64,000 nucleotides of DNA from contig NZ_KB898727.1 of NCBI RefSeq assembly GCF_000377785.1, positions 1-64,000 of the forward strand, given 5' to 3'. This document shows positions 8,211-16,875 of the stretch, in pieces. The translations under genes and the position numbers were made by a program. The stretch is from Thioalkalivibrio sp. ALJ24. Its GTDB lineage: Bacteria; Pseudomonadota; Gammaproteobacteria; Ectothiorhodospirales; Ectothiorhodospiraceae. The notes beneath the pieces are model-generated. The model was not told where the DNA came from, did no database searches, and worked only from the letters and a program-made list of their open reading frames with translations. Numbering within the stretch: position 1 is the first letter of the stretch; each line of letters starts with the position of its first letter.

Positions 8211-9386
8211 TTAGCGGGCCGGCGTTTCGTCCTCGGCCTCGTCGGCGTCGAAATCGAAGGTGCCGACGTCCTCACCGGCCATCTGCCGCTTGACGAACCC
8301 GACATCGGTCGAGTTGAGCGCGAACGGGAACGACAGGATATCCGTCGGACTGGAATCGCCGTAGGGACGATTGCACGCCGAGACCTCCTCGTCCGACTTG
8401 CCGGGGCAGCCGGAGGTCTGGAACGGCTTGCCGGAGGCGATCAGTTCCTCGACCTCGGACTGCGGCAGACCGAAGTCCACCACCTGGCCGTCGTCGTTGA
8501 ACTTCATGTCGTCGATGCGGCCGCCGGCGTAGTCAATGATGAAGCGGCCCAGCTGCACGCGGCGCCACTGGTCGCGCGGGACCGGCCTCCAGTCCTCCAT
8601 CAGCGAGCCTTCCTCGGGGAAGAAGGCGAACATGTGGTTGTGGCCGCCCAGGTCGCGGATCCGCTGGCAGACCTGCAGGATCTCTTCCTCGGTCTCGCCC
8701 ATGCCGCAGATCAGGTGGGCGCCGAATTTCTCCGGACCGAAGATCTCGGCAGCCCACTCGATGGCCTGCCAGTACTTGTCCCAGGTATGCGGGCTCTCCA
8801 CCGACTTGCCACGGGTGCGTTCGAAGATCTCCGGGGTCACCGCGTCCAGTGCGACGGTAAAGATGTCCGCGCCCTTGTCCCGCAGGAGCTGGAGGTCCTC
8901 GTAGCTCATGGTGGTCGGGTTGGACAGGATCGACACCGGGATGTGATTCACCTCGGCGACCCACTTCTCCAGCAGCTCGACGGTGTCGGCATCGGAGTTG
9001 GGATGGGTGATCATGGAGATGCACATGCGCTCGAACTGGCCGGCGTCGGCGTTGTTCTTCACGCGCTCGATAACCTCGTCGTATTTGGCGGTGGGCCAGT
9101 CGACGCGGATGAAGTTGCGGTCGGCGTAGTCACGCGATTCCTCCCGGTGACGCGCCAGCCCGCAGTAGGAGCAGTTTGCGCGGCAGCCTTCCGGGTAAGT
9201 GACCAGCAGGTTCAGGCAGTGGGTGCAGGAGGTGCGGTGCATGGTACCCGGTACCAGCCCGAGGGTGATGGCCGCCGCGGTGGACATCTGCACGTACTCC
9301 GGAGACCGCATGTCCGGGGTCTTGATGTGGTAGTCCGGCCGATAAAAATTGACCGGCGCGACCAAGTCCTCTGCACTTGCACTCAT
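8211..9386 (-). CDS. lipS2: Radical SAM lipoyl synthase subunit LipS2-type
   Basis: The 391-aa protein starts at the ATG at 9386 behind GGAGGAAG. The radical SAM [4Fe-4S] motif CxxxCxxC is at Cys68, Cys72 and Cys75 (CRANCSYC), preceded by a CTHC pair at 54-57; more cysteines are near the C-terminus. LipS1 and LipS2 together insert two sulfur atoms into octanoyl groups, replacing LipA, and occur with the sLpl(AB) ligase in sHdr clusters. This gene ends the lipoate-assembly run, 54 bases after lipT, and is followed by a terminator. Which of the two radical SAM genes is LipS1 and which LipS2 is taken from gene order and is less sure than the family. Confidence 0.8.
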   Translation of the reverse strand: MSASAEDLVAPVNFYRPDYHIKTPDMRSPEYVQMSTAAAITLGLVPGTMHRTSCTHCLNLLVTYPEGCRANCSYCGLARHREESRDYADRNFIRVDWPTAKYDEVIERVKNNADAGQFERMCISMITHPNSDADTVELLEKWVAEVNHIPVSILSNPTTMSYEDLQLLRDKGADIFTVALDAVTPEIFERTRGKSVESPHTWDKYWQAIEWAAEIFGPEKFGAHLICGMGETEEEILQVCQRIRDLGGHNHMFAFFPEEGSLMEDWRPVPRDQWRRVQLGRFIIDYAGGRIDDMKFNDDGQVVDFGLPQSEVEELIASGKPFQTSGCPGKSDEEVSACNRPYGDSSPTDILSFPFALNSTDVGFVKRQMAGEDVGTFDFDADEAEDETPAR

Positions 9387-9440
9387 TGTCTTCCTCCAGC
9401 GTTGTCTCGGGGATGCGGGGCATCCGTCGACCAAGCCCGG

Positions 9441-10523
9441 TTACGCGGCCCGGTCACCATCGTCGAAATAATCGGAAAATGCAATCCATCCGCGGCGCTG
9501 AGTCGCGTCTTCGTTCGCGCTCGGTGTGCGCCAGTGCTCATGGAGAAACGCGCGACGGCGACAGGCGCGTTCCAGCGCGGGGCCGTACTGGCTGCGCATC
9601 TCGTCGTCGTAGTCCTGCAGGGCCTCGTCGTCGCCGCCCAGGTCATCCACGACCGCCTGCGCGGCCGCCTCGCCGGACACCACCGCGGCGGCGATCCCGG
9701 CCCCGGTGATCGGGTGGGTCAGCCCGGCGGCGTCACCCACGAACAGCACCGGCCCGTGGACCAGCTGCTCGCGCAGACCGCCCACCGGGATCGCGCCGCC
9801 CGTGCGATGCACGATCTCGGTGCCCAGCAGGCCCTGCTCCACCAGCTCGGCATGCAAGGCCTCCAGCGGGGTCTTCATGTCCCGCTCCAGGCGCTTGTCG
9901 GCACCCAGCCCCAGATTGGCCCATTCGCCCTTCGGGAACAGCCAGGCGTAGCCCCCGGGATAGTCGTCCGACAACCAGACATCGGTCGCCGTGTAGGGCC
10001 GCAGCAGCGGCACGGTGTACTGGCGGGTCTGCACCACCGGCAGCGGGTCGAGCCCCAGCGACGCGGCCACCGGCGAATGCGGCCCGTCGCCGGCCACCAG
10101 GAACCGGAAACCGATCTCCCGCTCCTCGTCCGCGTGCTTCACACGGGCGACGCGCCGCTCCGGATCCACACCAATCAGCGGGGTGGACATCGCCACCTGC
10201 GCCCCGGCCGCCTCCGCGGCGCGGATGATCGCGCGGTCGAACTCGCCGCGATCGACCATCAGGCCGGGGAAATCGGAATGCTCCACCGCGCCGGAGGGCA
10301 GGAAGCTCTGCATGGAATCGATACGCTGATGCAGCACGCCGTCCGGCTTGGCATAGGCGCCCATGGGGTTGGGGATGAACTCGGCGCATTGCACCGGTTC
10401 GCCGCGCGCGCGGTTGCGCTCCACCGCCAGAACCGACAGCCCGGATTCGGCCGCCACGCGGGCGGCGGAGGCCCCGCCGGGACCCAGCCCGACCACCAGC
10501 ACGTCCACCGTGTCCGGGAGCAT
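9441..10523 (-). CDS. lipT: FAD-dependent oxidoreductase LipT (geranylgeranyl-reductase-like)
   Basis: The 360-aa protein starts at ATG 10523; longer readings lack a better site. An N-terminal Rossmann dinucleotide motif VVGLGPGGASAA is followed by an ERN end of the second strand, and the FAD motif FVGDAAGLTHPITGAG is near residue 260. This is the geranylgeranyl-reductase/FixC-like flavoprotein family. LipT is found regularly in sHdr-linked lipoate loci and is thought to feed electrons to the LipS1/LipS2 radical SAM enzymes, but this has not been shown from sequence. It lies between the ligase gene (34 bases upstream) and lipS2. Confidence 0.8.
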   Translation of the reverse strand: MLPDTVDVLVVGLGPGGASAARVAAESGLSVLAVERNRARGEPVQCAEFIPNPMGAYAKPDGVLHQRIDSMQSFLPSGAVEHSDFPGLMVDRGEFDRAIIRAAEAAGAQVAMSTPLIGVDPERRVARVKHADEEREIGFRFLVAGDGPHSPVAASLGLDPLPVVQTRQYTVPLLRPYTATDVWLSDDYPGGYAWLFPKGEWANLGLGADKRLERDMKTPLEALHAELVEQGLLGTEIVHRTGGAIPVGGLREQLVHGPVLFVGDAAGLTHPITGAGIAAAVVSGEAAAQAVVDDLGGDDEALQDYDDEMRSQYGPALERACRRRAFLHEHWRTPSANEDATQRRGWIAFSDYFDDGDRAA

Positions 10524-10557
10524 CAGTCGTGTACCCTTACGCGGAGGCGGCACGGCA

Positions 10558-11649
10558 TCATTCCGCCGCCTCTTCAGCCTCGGCCTGCACCAGCGCCGCC
10601 CGGATGGCCGCGACAAAATCATCCGGTGTCAGCTGCAGCATCTCCACCTCGCGCTCGCCGAAGAACGCGCGCACGCGATCCTCCATCTCGGCGACGGGCG
10701 TATCCTTCAGGCTGGCCTCCAGATCGGCGATGGTGCGGGTCGGCTTGACGAAAACGTCGCCGGTGATCCAGAGCTGCTTGAGGTGACTGCGCTCGGGATC
10801 CACCGCCGCACCCACGCGCATCAGCCCCCCGTCGCAACGATAGACCGCCTCGTGCAGAGGGGCGTCGGTCGCGGGGCGGTTGCGCTGGTAGACCCATTCG
10901 TCGCTGTCGATCTCGGCCAGGGCCTCGCGGAACGCGGCGTCTTCTTCCGGAAGCAGGTCGGCCGGTGCCGCCTCCACCGCGAACTCGCGCGCGATCGACT
11001 CGGCGATGGTGCGCTTCACGTAATCCAGATCGGGGGTTTGGCCCAGCAGGGTCGCCATGTTGGCCACGCGATCGCGCGCCGACTCGATCGCCTTGTCGGA
11101 GAGCTTCTCTGCGGGGATGCGCAGGATGCGCAGCATGTCCTCGACGTCGAACTCGATCAGCAGCGTGCCCTGGTAGAGGATGGAGTCACCGTCAAAGGCG
11201 CCACCGGTGCCGGAGATCTTGCGCCCGTCGACCTCGATGTCGTTGCGCGGACGAAAGCGCGCATCCACGCCCAGCTTCTGCATGCCCTCGGCCGCCGCGG
11301 TGCATATGCGCTCGGCGATCCGGCCCATGTCGGCCGTTCCGAGGAACTGCTTGTCGAGATAGAGCTCCCAGCCGAGCTGGGTGGCGTCAAAGTAGATGGC
11401 ACCGCCGCCGGTGATGCGGCGCTGGATCGCGATCCCCTGCTCGCGGCAGTAATCGGCATGGATCTCCTGATCCACGTTCTGATGGAAGCCCACCAGCGCA
11501 CAGGGTTCGAACTGCAGGAAACGCAGGGTATGGGGCGAATGTCCCTCCTGGTGGCATTCCAGCAGGGCGCGATTGAACGCCATGTTCTCCGCCGCCGGAC
11601 GCAGGCCGGTGTCCAGTATGCGCAGCCGGTTCTGATCACGATCAGGCAT
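10558..11649 (-). CDS. slpl(AB): Lipoate/octanoate-protein ligase sLpl(AB)
   Basis: The 363-aa protein has an LplA catalytic domain (residues 1 to about 250) with RRITGGGAIYFD and RNDIEVDGRKISGTGG, containing the lysine used for acyl-adenylate binding, plus a C-terminal accessory domain, hence the AB form. In sHdr organisms it attaches octanoate or lipoate specifically to LbpA. The start chosen is ATG 11649, 7-8 bases after GGGAGG; a GTG three codons earlier would sit on top of this site. The start overlaps the lipS1 stop by 8 bases, so translation is coupled. Confidence 0.85.
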   Translation of the reverse strand: MPDRDQNRLRILDTGLRPAAENMAFNRALLECHQEGHSPHTLRFLQFEPCALVGFHQNVDQEIHADYCREQGIAIQRRITGGGAIYFDATQLGWELYLDKQFLGTADMGRIAERICTAAAEGMQKLGVDARFRPRNDIEVDGRKISGTGGAFDGDSILYQGTLLIEFDVEDMLRILRIPAEKLSDKAIESARDRVANMATLLGQTPDLDYVKRTIAESIAREFAVEAAPADLLPEEDAAFREALAEIDSDEWVYQRNRPATDAPLHEAVYRCDGGLMRVGAAVDPERSHLKQLWITGDVFVKPTRTIADLEASLKDTPVAEMEDRVRAFFGEREVEMLQLTPDDFVAAIRAALVQAEAEEAAE

Positions 11650-12826
11650 GACACCCACCTCCCGCGGCCACCGCCCCGCCTTCGGTCACGATGCGAATGC
11701 CGCCCAGGCCCTGCCGCGCCTTTCTTTCCTGCTCGCGCCGGCGCGCCTCCTCGGCGACGATGGTATCCAGATCCAGCTCGATCCCGCGCGAGCTGTCGGC
11801 GTCCTCGGCCATCACCTCGTCGCCTACCGCGATGGAACAGCAGGCGGGCGTGACACGGACGTTCTTGCCCAGCCGCGCGGCCAGCTCGACCACGCCCTCG
11901 GCCGGATGGGCGATGCCCGACAGCCCGGCCATCACCGCGTAGCTGTCGATCTGGCTCTTGGCCTCGCCCGGCGGCCGCGCGCAGCCCAGCAGCAGCGGCG
12001 TGTCGCCCAGGCGTTCGCGCGCGTCATGGAAGAAACGGCCCACCGCGTGGACGTCCGGGGTCTCGAACGGCCGGCTGGCCGGCGCATAAAACGGCATCAC
12101 CACCACCAGCACGACCGCGTCGGGCAGATGCCGGGCCAGCATCTCCAGCGCGTTCCATTCACCCAGCAGTTTGCCGTAATGCAGGCCGACCACAATGTGC
12201 GGCACGACCTTCATGTTGGTCTTGACCAGACTCTCCAGGGTCTGCTCGAAATCGTCGACGCTGCGGCGCAGGTGGTAGACCTGCGTGATGGTGTCCTGCG
12301 CACCGATCACGTCCATCATCGCCGCGTCGATGCCGGCCTGTTCCATGGACAGCGCGATGTCGTCGTCCACCAGCGCGGTGTGCATCGCGATGCGGAACTC
12401 GGGAAACTCGTCCTTGATGCGCCGGATCGTCGAGTAATAGGGGCCGTATTCCACTTCGTTGCGATGATTGGACCCGCCGGTCAGCAGCATGCCCTGCGCG
12501 CCCGATTCGATCACCTCGTTGACCTCCCGCCACAGGTCTTCCGGGGTGCGCACCGGGATCATCGGCTCCAGGATCTTGGCCTTGCAGTGATCGCAAGCCA
12601 GCTTGCAGTCGCCCCCGGTGATCGACATCGCGGGCCAGGCGCTCTTCCCGCAGTCGGCCAGCTCGCTGGTCTGATAGGACTTGAAGGTCGGGGTGTAGAA
12701 ATGGACCGAGTCGGTGACGGCCGCCGCGCCGCTGACCCGGGCCTGGAGGTCCTCGACCAGGAGGGGATCCACGGGGACATCTTCCAGGGGTTCGACCCGC
12801 CGGATCACATCATTCCAGCTCGTCAT
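11642..12826 (-). CDS. lipS1: Radical SAM lipoyl synthase subunit LipS1-type
   Basis: The 394-aa protein has the radical SAM motif at Cys74, Cys78 and Cys81 (CKLACDHC). A glycine-rich LLTGGSNHRNEVEYGP follows, and TPACCSI near the C-terminus offers ligands for an auxiliary cluster. It is a divergent biotin synthase-like radical SAM enzyme, the partner of the gene at 8211-9386 in making lipoyl groups on LbpA. It leads the lipS1-slpl-lipT-lipS2 run, 105 bases after lbpA2 and a terminator, so it may have its own promoter or depend on read-through. LipS1 rather than LipS2 is assigned by gene order. Confidence 0.8.
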   Translation of the reverse strand: MTSWNDVIRRVEPLEDVPVDPLLVEDLQARVSGAAAVTDSVHFYTPTFKSYQTSELADCGKSAWPAMSITGGDCKLACDHCKAKILEPMIPVRTPEDLWREVNEVIESGAQGMLLTGGSNHRNEVEYGPYYSTIRRIKDEFPEFRIAMHTALVDDDIALSMEQAGIDAAMMDVIGAQDTITQVYHLRRSVDDFEQTLESLVKTNMKVVPHIVVGLHYGKLLGEWNALEMLARHLPDAVVLVVVMPFYAPASRPFETPDVHAVGRFFHDARERLGDTPLLLGCARPPGEAKSQIDSYAVMAGLSGIAHPAEGVVELAARLGKNVRVTPACCSIAVGDEVMAEDADSSRGIELDLDTIVAEEARRREQERKARQGLGGIRIVTEGGAVAAGGGCHA

Positions 12827-12881
12827 GGGCTTTCTCCGGGTGCGCGCGATTTGTTGAACGTTTTACTGCGGTATTAGTGAC

Positions 12882-12917
12882 AAAAAAGAGGCCGCCGCTC
12901 TTCGAGAACGACGGCCC
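12882..12917 (-). terminator. Intrinsic terminator after lbpA2
   Basis: Arms 12890-12897 and 12909-12916 pair with one mismatch and are followed on the minus strand by TCTTTTTT (12889-12882). It would set the abundant lipoate-binding/DsrE transcripts apart from the lipoate-assembly genes. Confidence 0.8.
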
Positions 12918-12931
12918 CGGACGGAACGACG

Positions 12932-13369
12932 TCAGCAGCCGCCGAACCCGTCCGCTTCCATCTTGGCTTCGAACGCCGCCAGGGCGTCGGAGCCGGTCTT
13001 GAGTTCGGCGCTTTCGCCGTCCCAGTCTTCCGGCTTCAGCTTGATCAGCCAGCCTTCACCGTAGGGATCTTCGTTGATCAGACCCGGGTTCGCCGCGACC
13101 TTGTCGTTGGTCTCGGTGACTTCACCGGTAACCGGGGTCTTGGCCGGGCCGACCCACTTGCCGGATTCCACGGTGGTGCAGGACTTGTCCTTCTTGACCG
13201 ATTTTCCCACTTTCTTGGGGGTGTACGACACGATCGTACCGGCCAGCGAGCAGGCGTAGGAGGTCAGGCCGACCGTCGCGGTCCCGTCGCTCTCCTTGCG
13301 CACCCAGACGTTGTTTTCAACGTTGTACATCAGATCTTCCGGAATATCACAACCCCGAACAGCGCCCAT
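12932..13369 (-). CDS. lbpA2: Lipoate-binding protein LbpA, second copy
   Basis: The 145-aa protein resembles GcvH (glycine cleavage H protein). The lipoylated lysine is K71 in TTVESGKWVG, with the hallmark TPVTGEV turn shortly after. LbpA proteins are essential carriers in sHdr sulfur oxidation and are not part of glycine cleavage; no gcvT/gcvP is nearby. Extra features are a CxxP-type N-terminus (GCDIP), a lysine-rich insert before the lipoyl site and a C-terminal FGGC. It differs clearly from lbpA1, so the two copies may have separate roles. It lies 31 bases after dsrE and ends at a strong terminator. Confidence 0.9.
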   Translation of the reverse strand: MGAVRGCDIPEDLMYNVENNVWVRKESDGTATVGLTSYACSLAGTIVSYTPKKVGKSVKKDKSCTTVESGKWVGPAKTPVTGEVTETNDKVAANPGLINEDPYGEGWLIKLKPEDWDGESAELKTGSDALAAFEAKMEADGFGGC

Positions 13370-13400
13370 AATTACCTCCTGGATAAGTAAAGCGGGAAAA

Positions 13401-13808
13401 CTAGAAAGTTATCGTTTTGTCACTACGCAGGATCAGGTCAGCAAGCTCGCTGGCCCGATTGACTTCATCGACCTCGGCGACGAGATCGGAAGACGGGTTG
13501 ATTCTATACCCCGGCAAAGCGGGCTGGCAAACGTGGAGACGGACCCCGGCGCGTTTCGCGTCCTGGATGAACTCGCTGATCGGCTTGCCCCCTTCCATGG
13601 CCCGCAGATTCTCCGCCACGCCCTGCTCCATCAGTTTCACGCCTTCCATCGTGAAAAAGATGTAGACCTCCACGTCCATCGAGGCCATCACCGCGCCGAG
13701 GTAGAAAGGCGTGGCACACCGCCCGGGCGTCGAGGGGCCCGAGGTCATCACGAACACGATGGTCTGTTCGTCGTTATCGAGATAGTAATCGTCGTCGAGA
13801 TCGGCCAT
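13401..13808 (-). CDS. dsrE: DsrE-family sulfurtransferase
   Basis: The 135-aa DsrE/TusD-fold protein has Cys31 (GRCATPF) and Cys94 (LHVCQPAL), the latter at the usual sulfur-carrying position before helix 4. The acidic N-terminus DLDDDYYLDND is distinctive. DsrE proteins in sHdr loci pass sulfur between rhodanese/TusA and the sHdr complex. The start is ATG 13808, preceded by GAGGGGT; a GTG two codons upstream is less likely. It is placed between the two lbpA genes (9 bases after lbpA1), which suggests direct interplay with the lipoate carriers. Confidence 0.85.
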   Translation of the reverse strand: MADLDDDYYLDNDEQTIVFVMTSGPSTPGRCATPFYLGAVMASMDVEVYIFFTMEGVKLMEQGVAENLRAMEGGKPISEFIQDAKRAGVRLHVCQPALPGYRINPSSDLVAEVDEVNRASELADLILRSDKTITF

Positions 13809-13817
13809 GGTCACCCC

Positions 13818-14264
13818 TCAGCGCAGCTTGCGCTGGCACTCGATATCGTCTTCACGCGCCCGGCGGCAATAGCCCTCGTGCGCCTTGTCACCGGTGACGA
13901 ACTCCGCCAGTGCCGCATCCGCACCGTTGGTGGCTTCGACCCGCGCGATCCACGCGTTGTACGGGTCCGAGTTCAGCAGTACCGGGTTCTCCAGCACCTC
14001 CTCGTTGCCCTCCACGATCTTGCAGTCAATGAAGTTGGGGATCGGACCGGCCCACTTGCCGCTCTCGATCGTGGCCACCGGCTTGCCCGGCGGCCGTCGG
14101 GTCCCCGGACGCCGCACCCGCACGTGGATGATCTTGCCCGCGATGGTCTGGGACAGATCGGTCATGCCGACGGTCAGGGTGTCGTCGTCCTCCCGCCGCA
14201 GCCAGATCTGATATTCATCGTCGTAGAACAGTTCTGGATGGAACTCGCAACCGTTGCAATCCAT
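13818..14264 (-). CDS. lbpA1: Lipoate-binding protein LbpA, first copy
   Basis: The 148-aa GcvH-like protein has its predicted lipoyl lysine at K70 in ATIESGKWAG. An N-terminal CNGC (residues 3-6) and a C-terminal pair of cysteines (CRR, CQR) distinguish it from lbpA2, and it has an Arg/Pro-rich insert (residues 49-61). It is the first gene after the sHdr subunit genes, separated from them by a terminator. Its expected role is to carry a lipoyl-bound sulfur intermediate to and from the sHdr complex. Confidence 0.9.
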   Translation of the reverse strand: MDCNGCEFHPELFYDDEYQIWLRREDDDTLTVGMTDLSQTIAGKIIHVRVRRPGTRRPPGKPVATIESGKWAGPIPNFIDCKIVEGNEEVLENPVLLNSDPYNAWIARVEATNGADAALAEFVTGDKAHEGYCRRAREDDIECQRKLR

Positions 14265-14303
14265 GATTCGCCTCGTTCCCGGACGCGCCCGCGCCCGTGC
14301 CCC

Positions 14304-14335
14304 ACAAAAAAACGGGCGCAGCGCGCCCGTTTTGT
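14304..14335 (-). terminator. Intrinsic terminator after shdrB2
   Basis: Stem ACGGGCGC (14312-14319) pairs with 14323-14330 around a 3-base loop, extended by A/T pairs, and is followed on the minus strand by a run of T. It marks the end of the six-gene sHdr subunit operon. Confidence 0.8.
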
Positions 14336-14366
14336 CGTATCAAGCCTGGATGCCGAAAGAAGGGGA

Positions 14367-15278
14367 TCAGAGGACCCCCTTCTCCTTCAGCAGGCCGATC
14401 GAGTCACTCACGTTCTCGTGAATGCCCAGTTTGCGCGGCGACAGGCCCATGGCCAGGCCCAGCAGCTGGGTGAAGTACAGCACCTTCACGTCGGTCTTGA
14501 TGCCGAACTCGGTCTCGGCGCGCACCTGGTGCATCTCCAGACCGGAATGGCACGTCGGGCATTCCGTCGCGATCACCTCGGCGCCGGAATCCTCCGCCGA
14601 CTGCAGCAGGTTCAGCACCAGCTGGGTCGAGGTATCGGAATCCGACAGGGTGTGCGCCCCGCCACAGCACGAGGTCTTCAGCGGGAAATCCACGTTGACC
14701 CCGCCGGCGGCGCCGAGCAGATCATCCATGAAGTGCGGCTGATAGCTCGAATCGGAGCCCGGACCGTTGTCTTTCTCCGGGAAGATCTGCCGCGGCCGCG
14801 TGTACATGCAGCCATAGTAGTTCGCGATCTTCAGGCCGTTGAGGCTCTTGGTCATCTTCTGCTTGATGCCCTCCGGCCCCAGTTCCTCCATCAGCCACTC
14901 CAGCAGGTGTAGGGTCCGCACGTCGCCGGAATACACCGGGTCATCCGATTTGCGCGCGAGGTCCTGGACCGTGTTCATCGTCTCGTCCGACGTAGCGGTC
15001 TCGTACTCGGCCTTCTTCAGGTTGTGATAGCAGCCGTTGCAGGGCGCCATCACCGTGTCCATGCCCATCTGCTCGGAGGCGATGGCCATGTTCCGGGCCG
15101 ACAGGTAGGTCTGCAGCATCGGATGGACGTTCTTCACCTCCATCGCCCCGCAGCAGTTGTAATCGCGCAGGTTCTCCATCTCGAGGCCCAGCGCCTTGAC
15201 CAGCACGCGGGTCGAACGATCGTAGGGACCGCCGGAGCCCTCGAGGGCACACCCGGGATAGTAAGCAACCTTAGCCAT
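14367..15278 (-). CDS. shdrB2: sHdr subunit B2, two CCG domains
   Basis: The 303-aa protein has the standard HdrB layout with two complete CCG cysteine sets: Cys10, Cys42-43, Cys80 and Cys83 (YPGC, NCCG, CNGC), then Cys157, Cys204-205, Cys240 and Cys243 (YYGC, SCCGG, CPTC). In methanogen HdrB these bind the two noncubane [4Fe-4S] clusters that cleave the heterodisulfide. In sulfur oxidizers the B2 subunit is thought to carry the active site. The start overlaps the shdrC2 stop by 8 bases. Confidence 0.92.
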   Translation of the reverse strand: MAKVAYYPGCALEGSGGPYDRSTRVLVKALGLEMENLRDYNCCGAMEVKNVHPMLQTYLSARNMAIASEQMGMDTVMAPCNGCYHNLKKAEYETATSDETMNTVQDLARKSDDPVYSGDVRTLHLLEWLMEELGPEGIKQKMTKSLNGLKIANYYGCMYTRPRQIFPEKDNGPGSDSSYQPHFMDDLLGAAGGVNVDFPLKTSCCGGAHTLSDSDTSTQLVLNLLQSAEDSGAEVIATECPTCHSGLEMHQVRAETEFGIKTDVKVLYFTQLLGLAMGLSPRKLGIHENVSDSIGLLKEKGVL

Positions 15279-15987
15279 GAGCGGCCTCCTTCTGTTCGCG
15301 CACGTAATTCTTCAGCACTTCCCCGGTCTTGCCCCAGGACTTGGTGCGCGGCGTATGTACGGTGTTGAAGCCCATCGCCATCAGGTGCTTGACCGGAATG
15401 TGCTTCATCATGCGAAAGACGAAGGTCTTCATCCAGTCCTGAACCAGCGGCTGACCGGTCTTCTTGAAGAAGTTCTGCATGACCTTCGAATCCTCGATCC
15501 GGCCGGTCTTGTAGATCTGGTCCGCGAATTCTTCGTCGAAGATCGTCGACGGGGCCTTCTCGGTGATGCCCTCCTCTTCCATCCAGTGCGCAAGTGCCTT
15601 CATCACGCCTTCGGGCTTCACGTCCTTCGGGCAGATGTTGGTGCACTTGTTGCAGGACACGCACTGCCAGATGATGTCCTTGTCCTTGACCAGCTCTTCC
15701 TTCATGCCCAGCCGGGTCAGGTAGATCCAGTAGCGCGGATTGAACTGCACGTTCTGCGCGTACATGGTGCAGGAGTTCGTGCAGGAGCCGCACTGCCAGC
15801 AGCGGTGCACGTTTTCACCGCCGACGAAACCCTGGATCTTCTTCTCGAAATCGTCGTCGTAATCGCGAACCGTGCGCGGGGCGATCATCGTGTTCCAGTG
15901 CCCGGACACGTCCACGCCGTCGACCACCAGCTCGTCATGCTGCTGGAGCCGCTCGTCCTCGATCAGTGCCTTCTCGTGTATTGCCAT
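15271..15987 (-). CDS. shdrC2: sHdr subunit C2, di-[4Fe-4S] ferredoxin-like
   Basis: The 238-aa iron-sulfur protein has two CxxCxxCxxxC sets: Cys63/66/69/73 (CWQCGSCTNSC) and Cys109/112/115/119 (CVSCNKCTNIC). It transfers electrons between the FAD of sHdrA and the noncubane clusters of sHdrB2. The C-terminal half is helical and basic. It is coupled to shdrB2 through an overlapping start and lies 51 bases after the unknown operon member at 16039. Confidence 0.92.
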   Translation of the reverse strand: MAIHEKALIEDERLQQHDELVVDGVDVSGHWNTMIAPRTVRDYDDDFEKKIQGFVGGENVHRCWQCGSCTNSCTMYAQNVQFNPRYWIYLTRLGMKEELVKDKDIIWQCVSCNKCTNICPKDVKPEGVMKALAHWMEEEGITEKAPSTIFDEEFADQIYKTGRIEDSKVMQNFFKKTGQPLVQDWMKTFVFRMMKHIPVKHLMAMGFNTVHTPRTKSWGKTGEVLKNYVREQKEAAHG

Positions 15988-16038
15988 GACGTCTCTCCGA
16001 AAACCTGCCCTGCAGGCTCAATCTCGATTCAGTTGTTA

Positions 16039-16875
16039 TCAGTGCAACGAAGCGTCTTCGCCTTTCAGACGCCCCTCGGGCGAGTCGATCCCGAGCAGCT
16101 TCACCACCAGCTCCAGCGGGTCCTCGCGGGCCCCGAACTGGGCGTCGATCAGCCCCAGGCTCATCGACAGCGACTTCGCATAGTCCGAGTACGCCTGCAC
16201 CCAAACCAGATCAGTCACGAAATGGAGGTCGCGATAGAACCCCATGTCGTGCAGCGCCTCGTAGAACCACTGACGCATGCCCAGCAACGCTGCGTAGCCA
16301 TCGTCGATCGGAATCTCCCGCAGGGTATCGTTCCCGCGGATGAACTCCCGCATCGCTCCGGCCGTAGTCCCGGAATCCCAGACCCACCGATTGGCCAGTG
16401 GCAGCGCTTCCGGGTCGGCGAAATGCAGGATCTCGGAGCCGAAGTCCCACAATCCGCGCCGCAGCTTGCGATCGTCTCCGGCCAGCTCGGCGAAGGTCTG
16501 CAGACGCTCGTCCGGATGGATATCCGGGCGGACCAGTCCGCGTACCCCCTCGACCACCGCACCCTGGCGTTCCGCCAGCAGCGGACCCAGCTTGCGCCGC
16601 ACCGAGAACACCAGACCGCCCAGGGTCCGCACATCGGCGTCGTCGATCTCGTCGCCCTTGGCGACGACACCAGCGAACACCTCGTGCTTGGACTGCAGCG
16701 CCTCGATGAAGGTCTGCAGTCCCTGCACCCCGCCGGCTTCTGCGATGTTTTCCTGCAGCGTATTCAGCTTCGTTGCGAGGATATCCTTGTCAAAGGTGAC
16801 ACGAGGCGGAACCGGCGTCAGATCCGGAACCGCCTCGTCCTTGACCACCTCAGCCGGCTTTCTGAACCAGCGCAT
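16039..16875 (-). CDS. Conserved unknown protein of the sHdr operon (between A and C2)
   Basis: The 278-aa protein is encoded where sHdr operons regularly carry a conserved hypothetical gene. The ATG at 16875 lies inside the end of shdrA (26-base overlap); a longer same-frame reading over shdrA is a shadow. There is no signal peptide, metal-binding cysteine cluster or cofactor motif. The predicted fold is mostly helical with many Trp, Arg and Leu residues, and it reads GLWDFGSEILHFADPEALPLANRW in its centre (shown in part). The tight overlap argues for a stoichiometric subunit or assembly factor of the complex. No function can be assigned from sequence. Confidence 0.8.
   Translation of the reverse strand: MRWFRKPAEVVKDEAVPDLTPVPPRVTFDKDILATKLNTLQENIAEAGGVQGLQTFIEALQSKHEVFAGVVAKGDEIDDADVRTLGGLVFSVRRKLGPLLAERQGAVVEGVRGLVRPDIHPDERLQTFAELAGDDRKLRRGLWDFGSEILHFADPEALPLANRWVWDSGTTAGAMREFIRGNDTLREIPIDDGYAALLGMRQWFYEALHDMGFYRDLHFVTDLVWVQAYSDYAKSLSMSLGLIDAQFGAREDPLELVVKLLGIDSPEGRLKGEDASLH

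Noticed and set aside
8157-10748. 863-codon plus-strand open frame over lipS2 and lipT
   Set aside because: Antisense shadow of two clear enzymes; low-complexity His/Arg/Gly-rich translation.
13118-13132. CCGGTAACCGG inside lbpA2 as a second copy of the sHdr operator
   Set aside because: It shares only GGTAAC, lies in coding sequence, and lacks the second arm at the same spacing.
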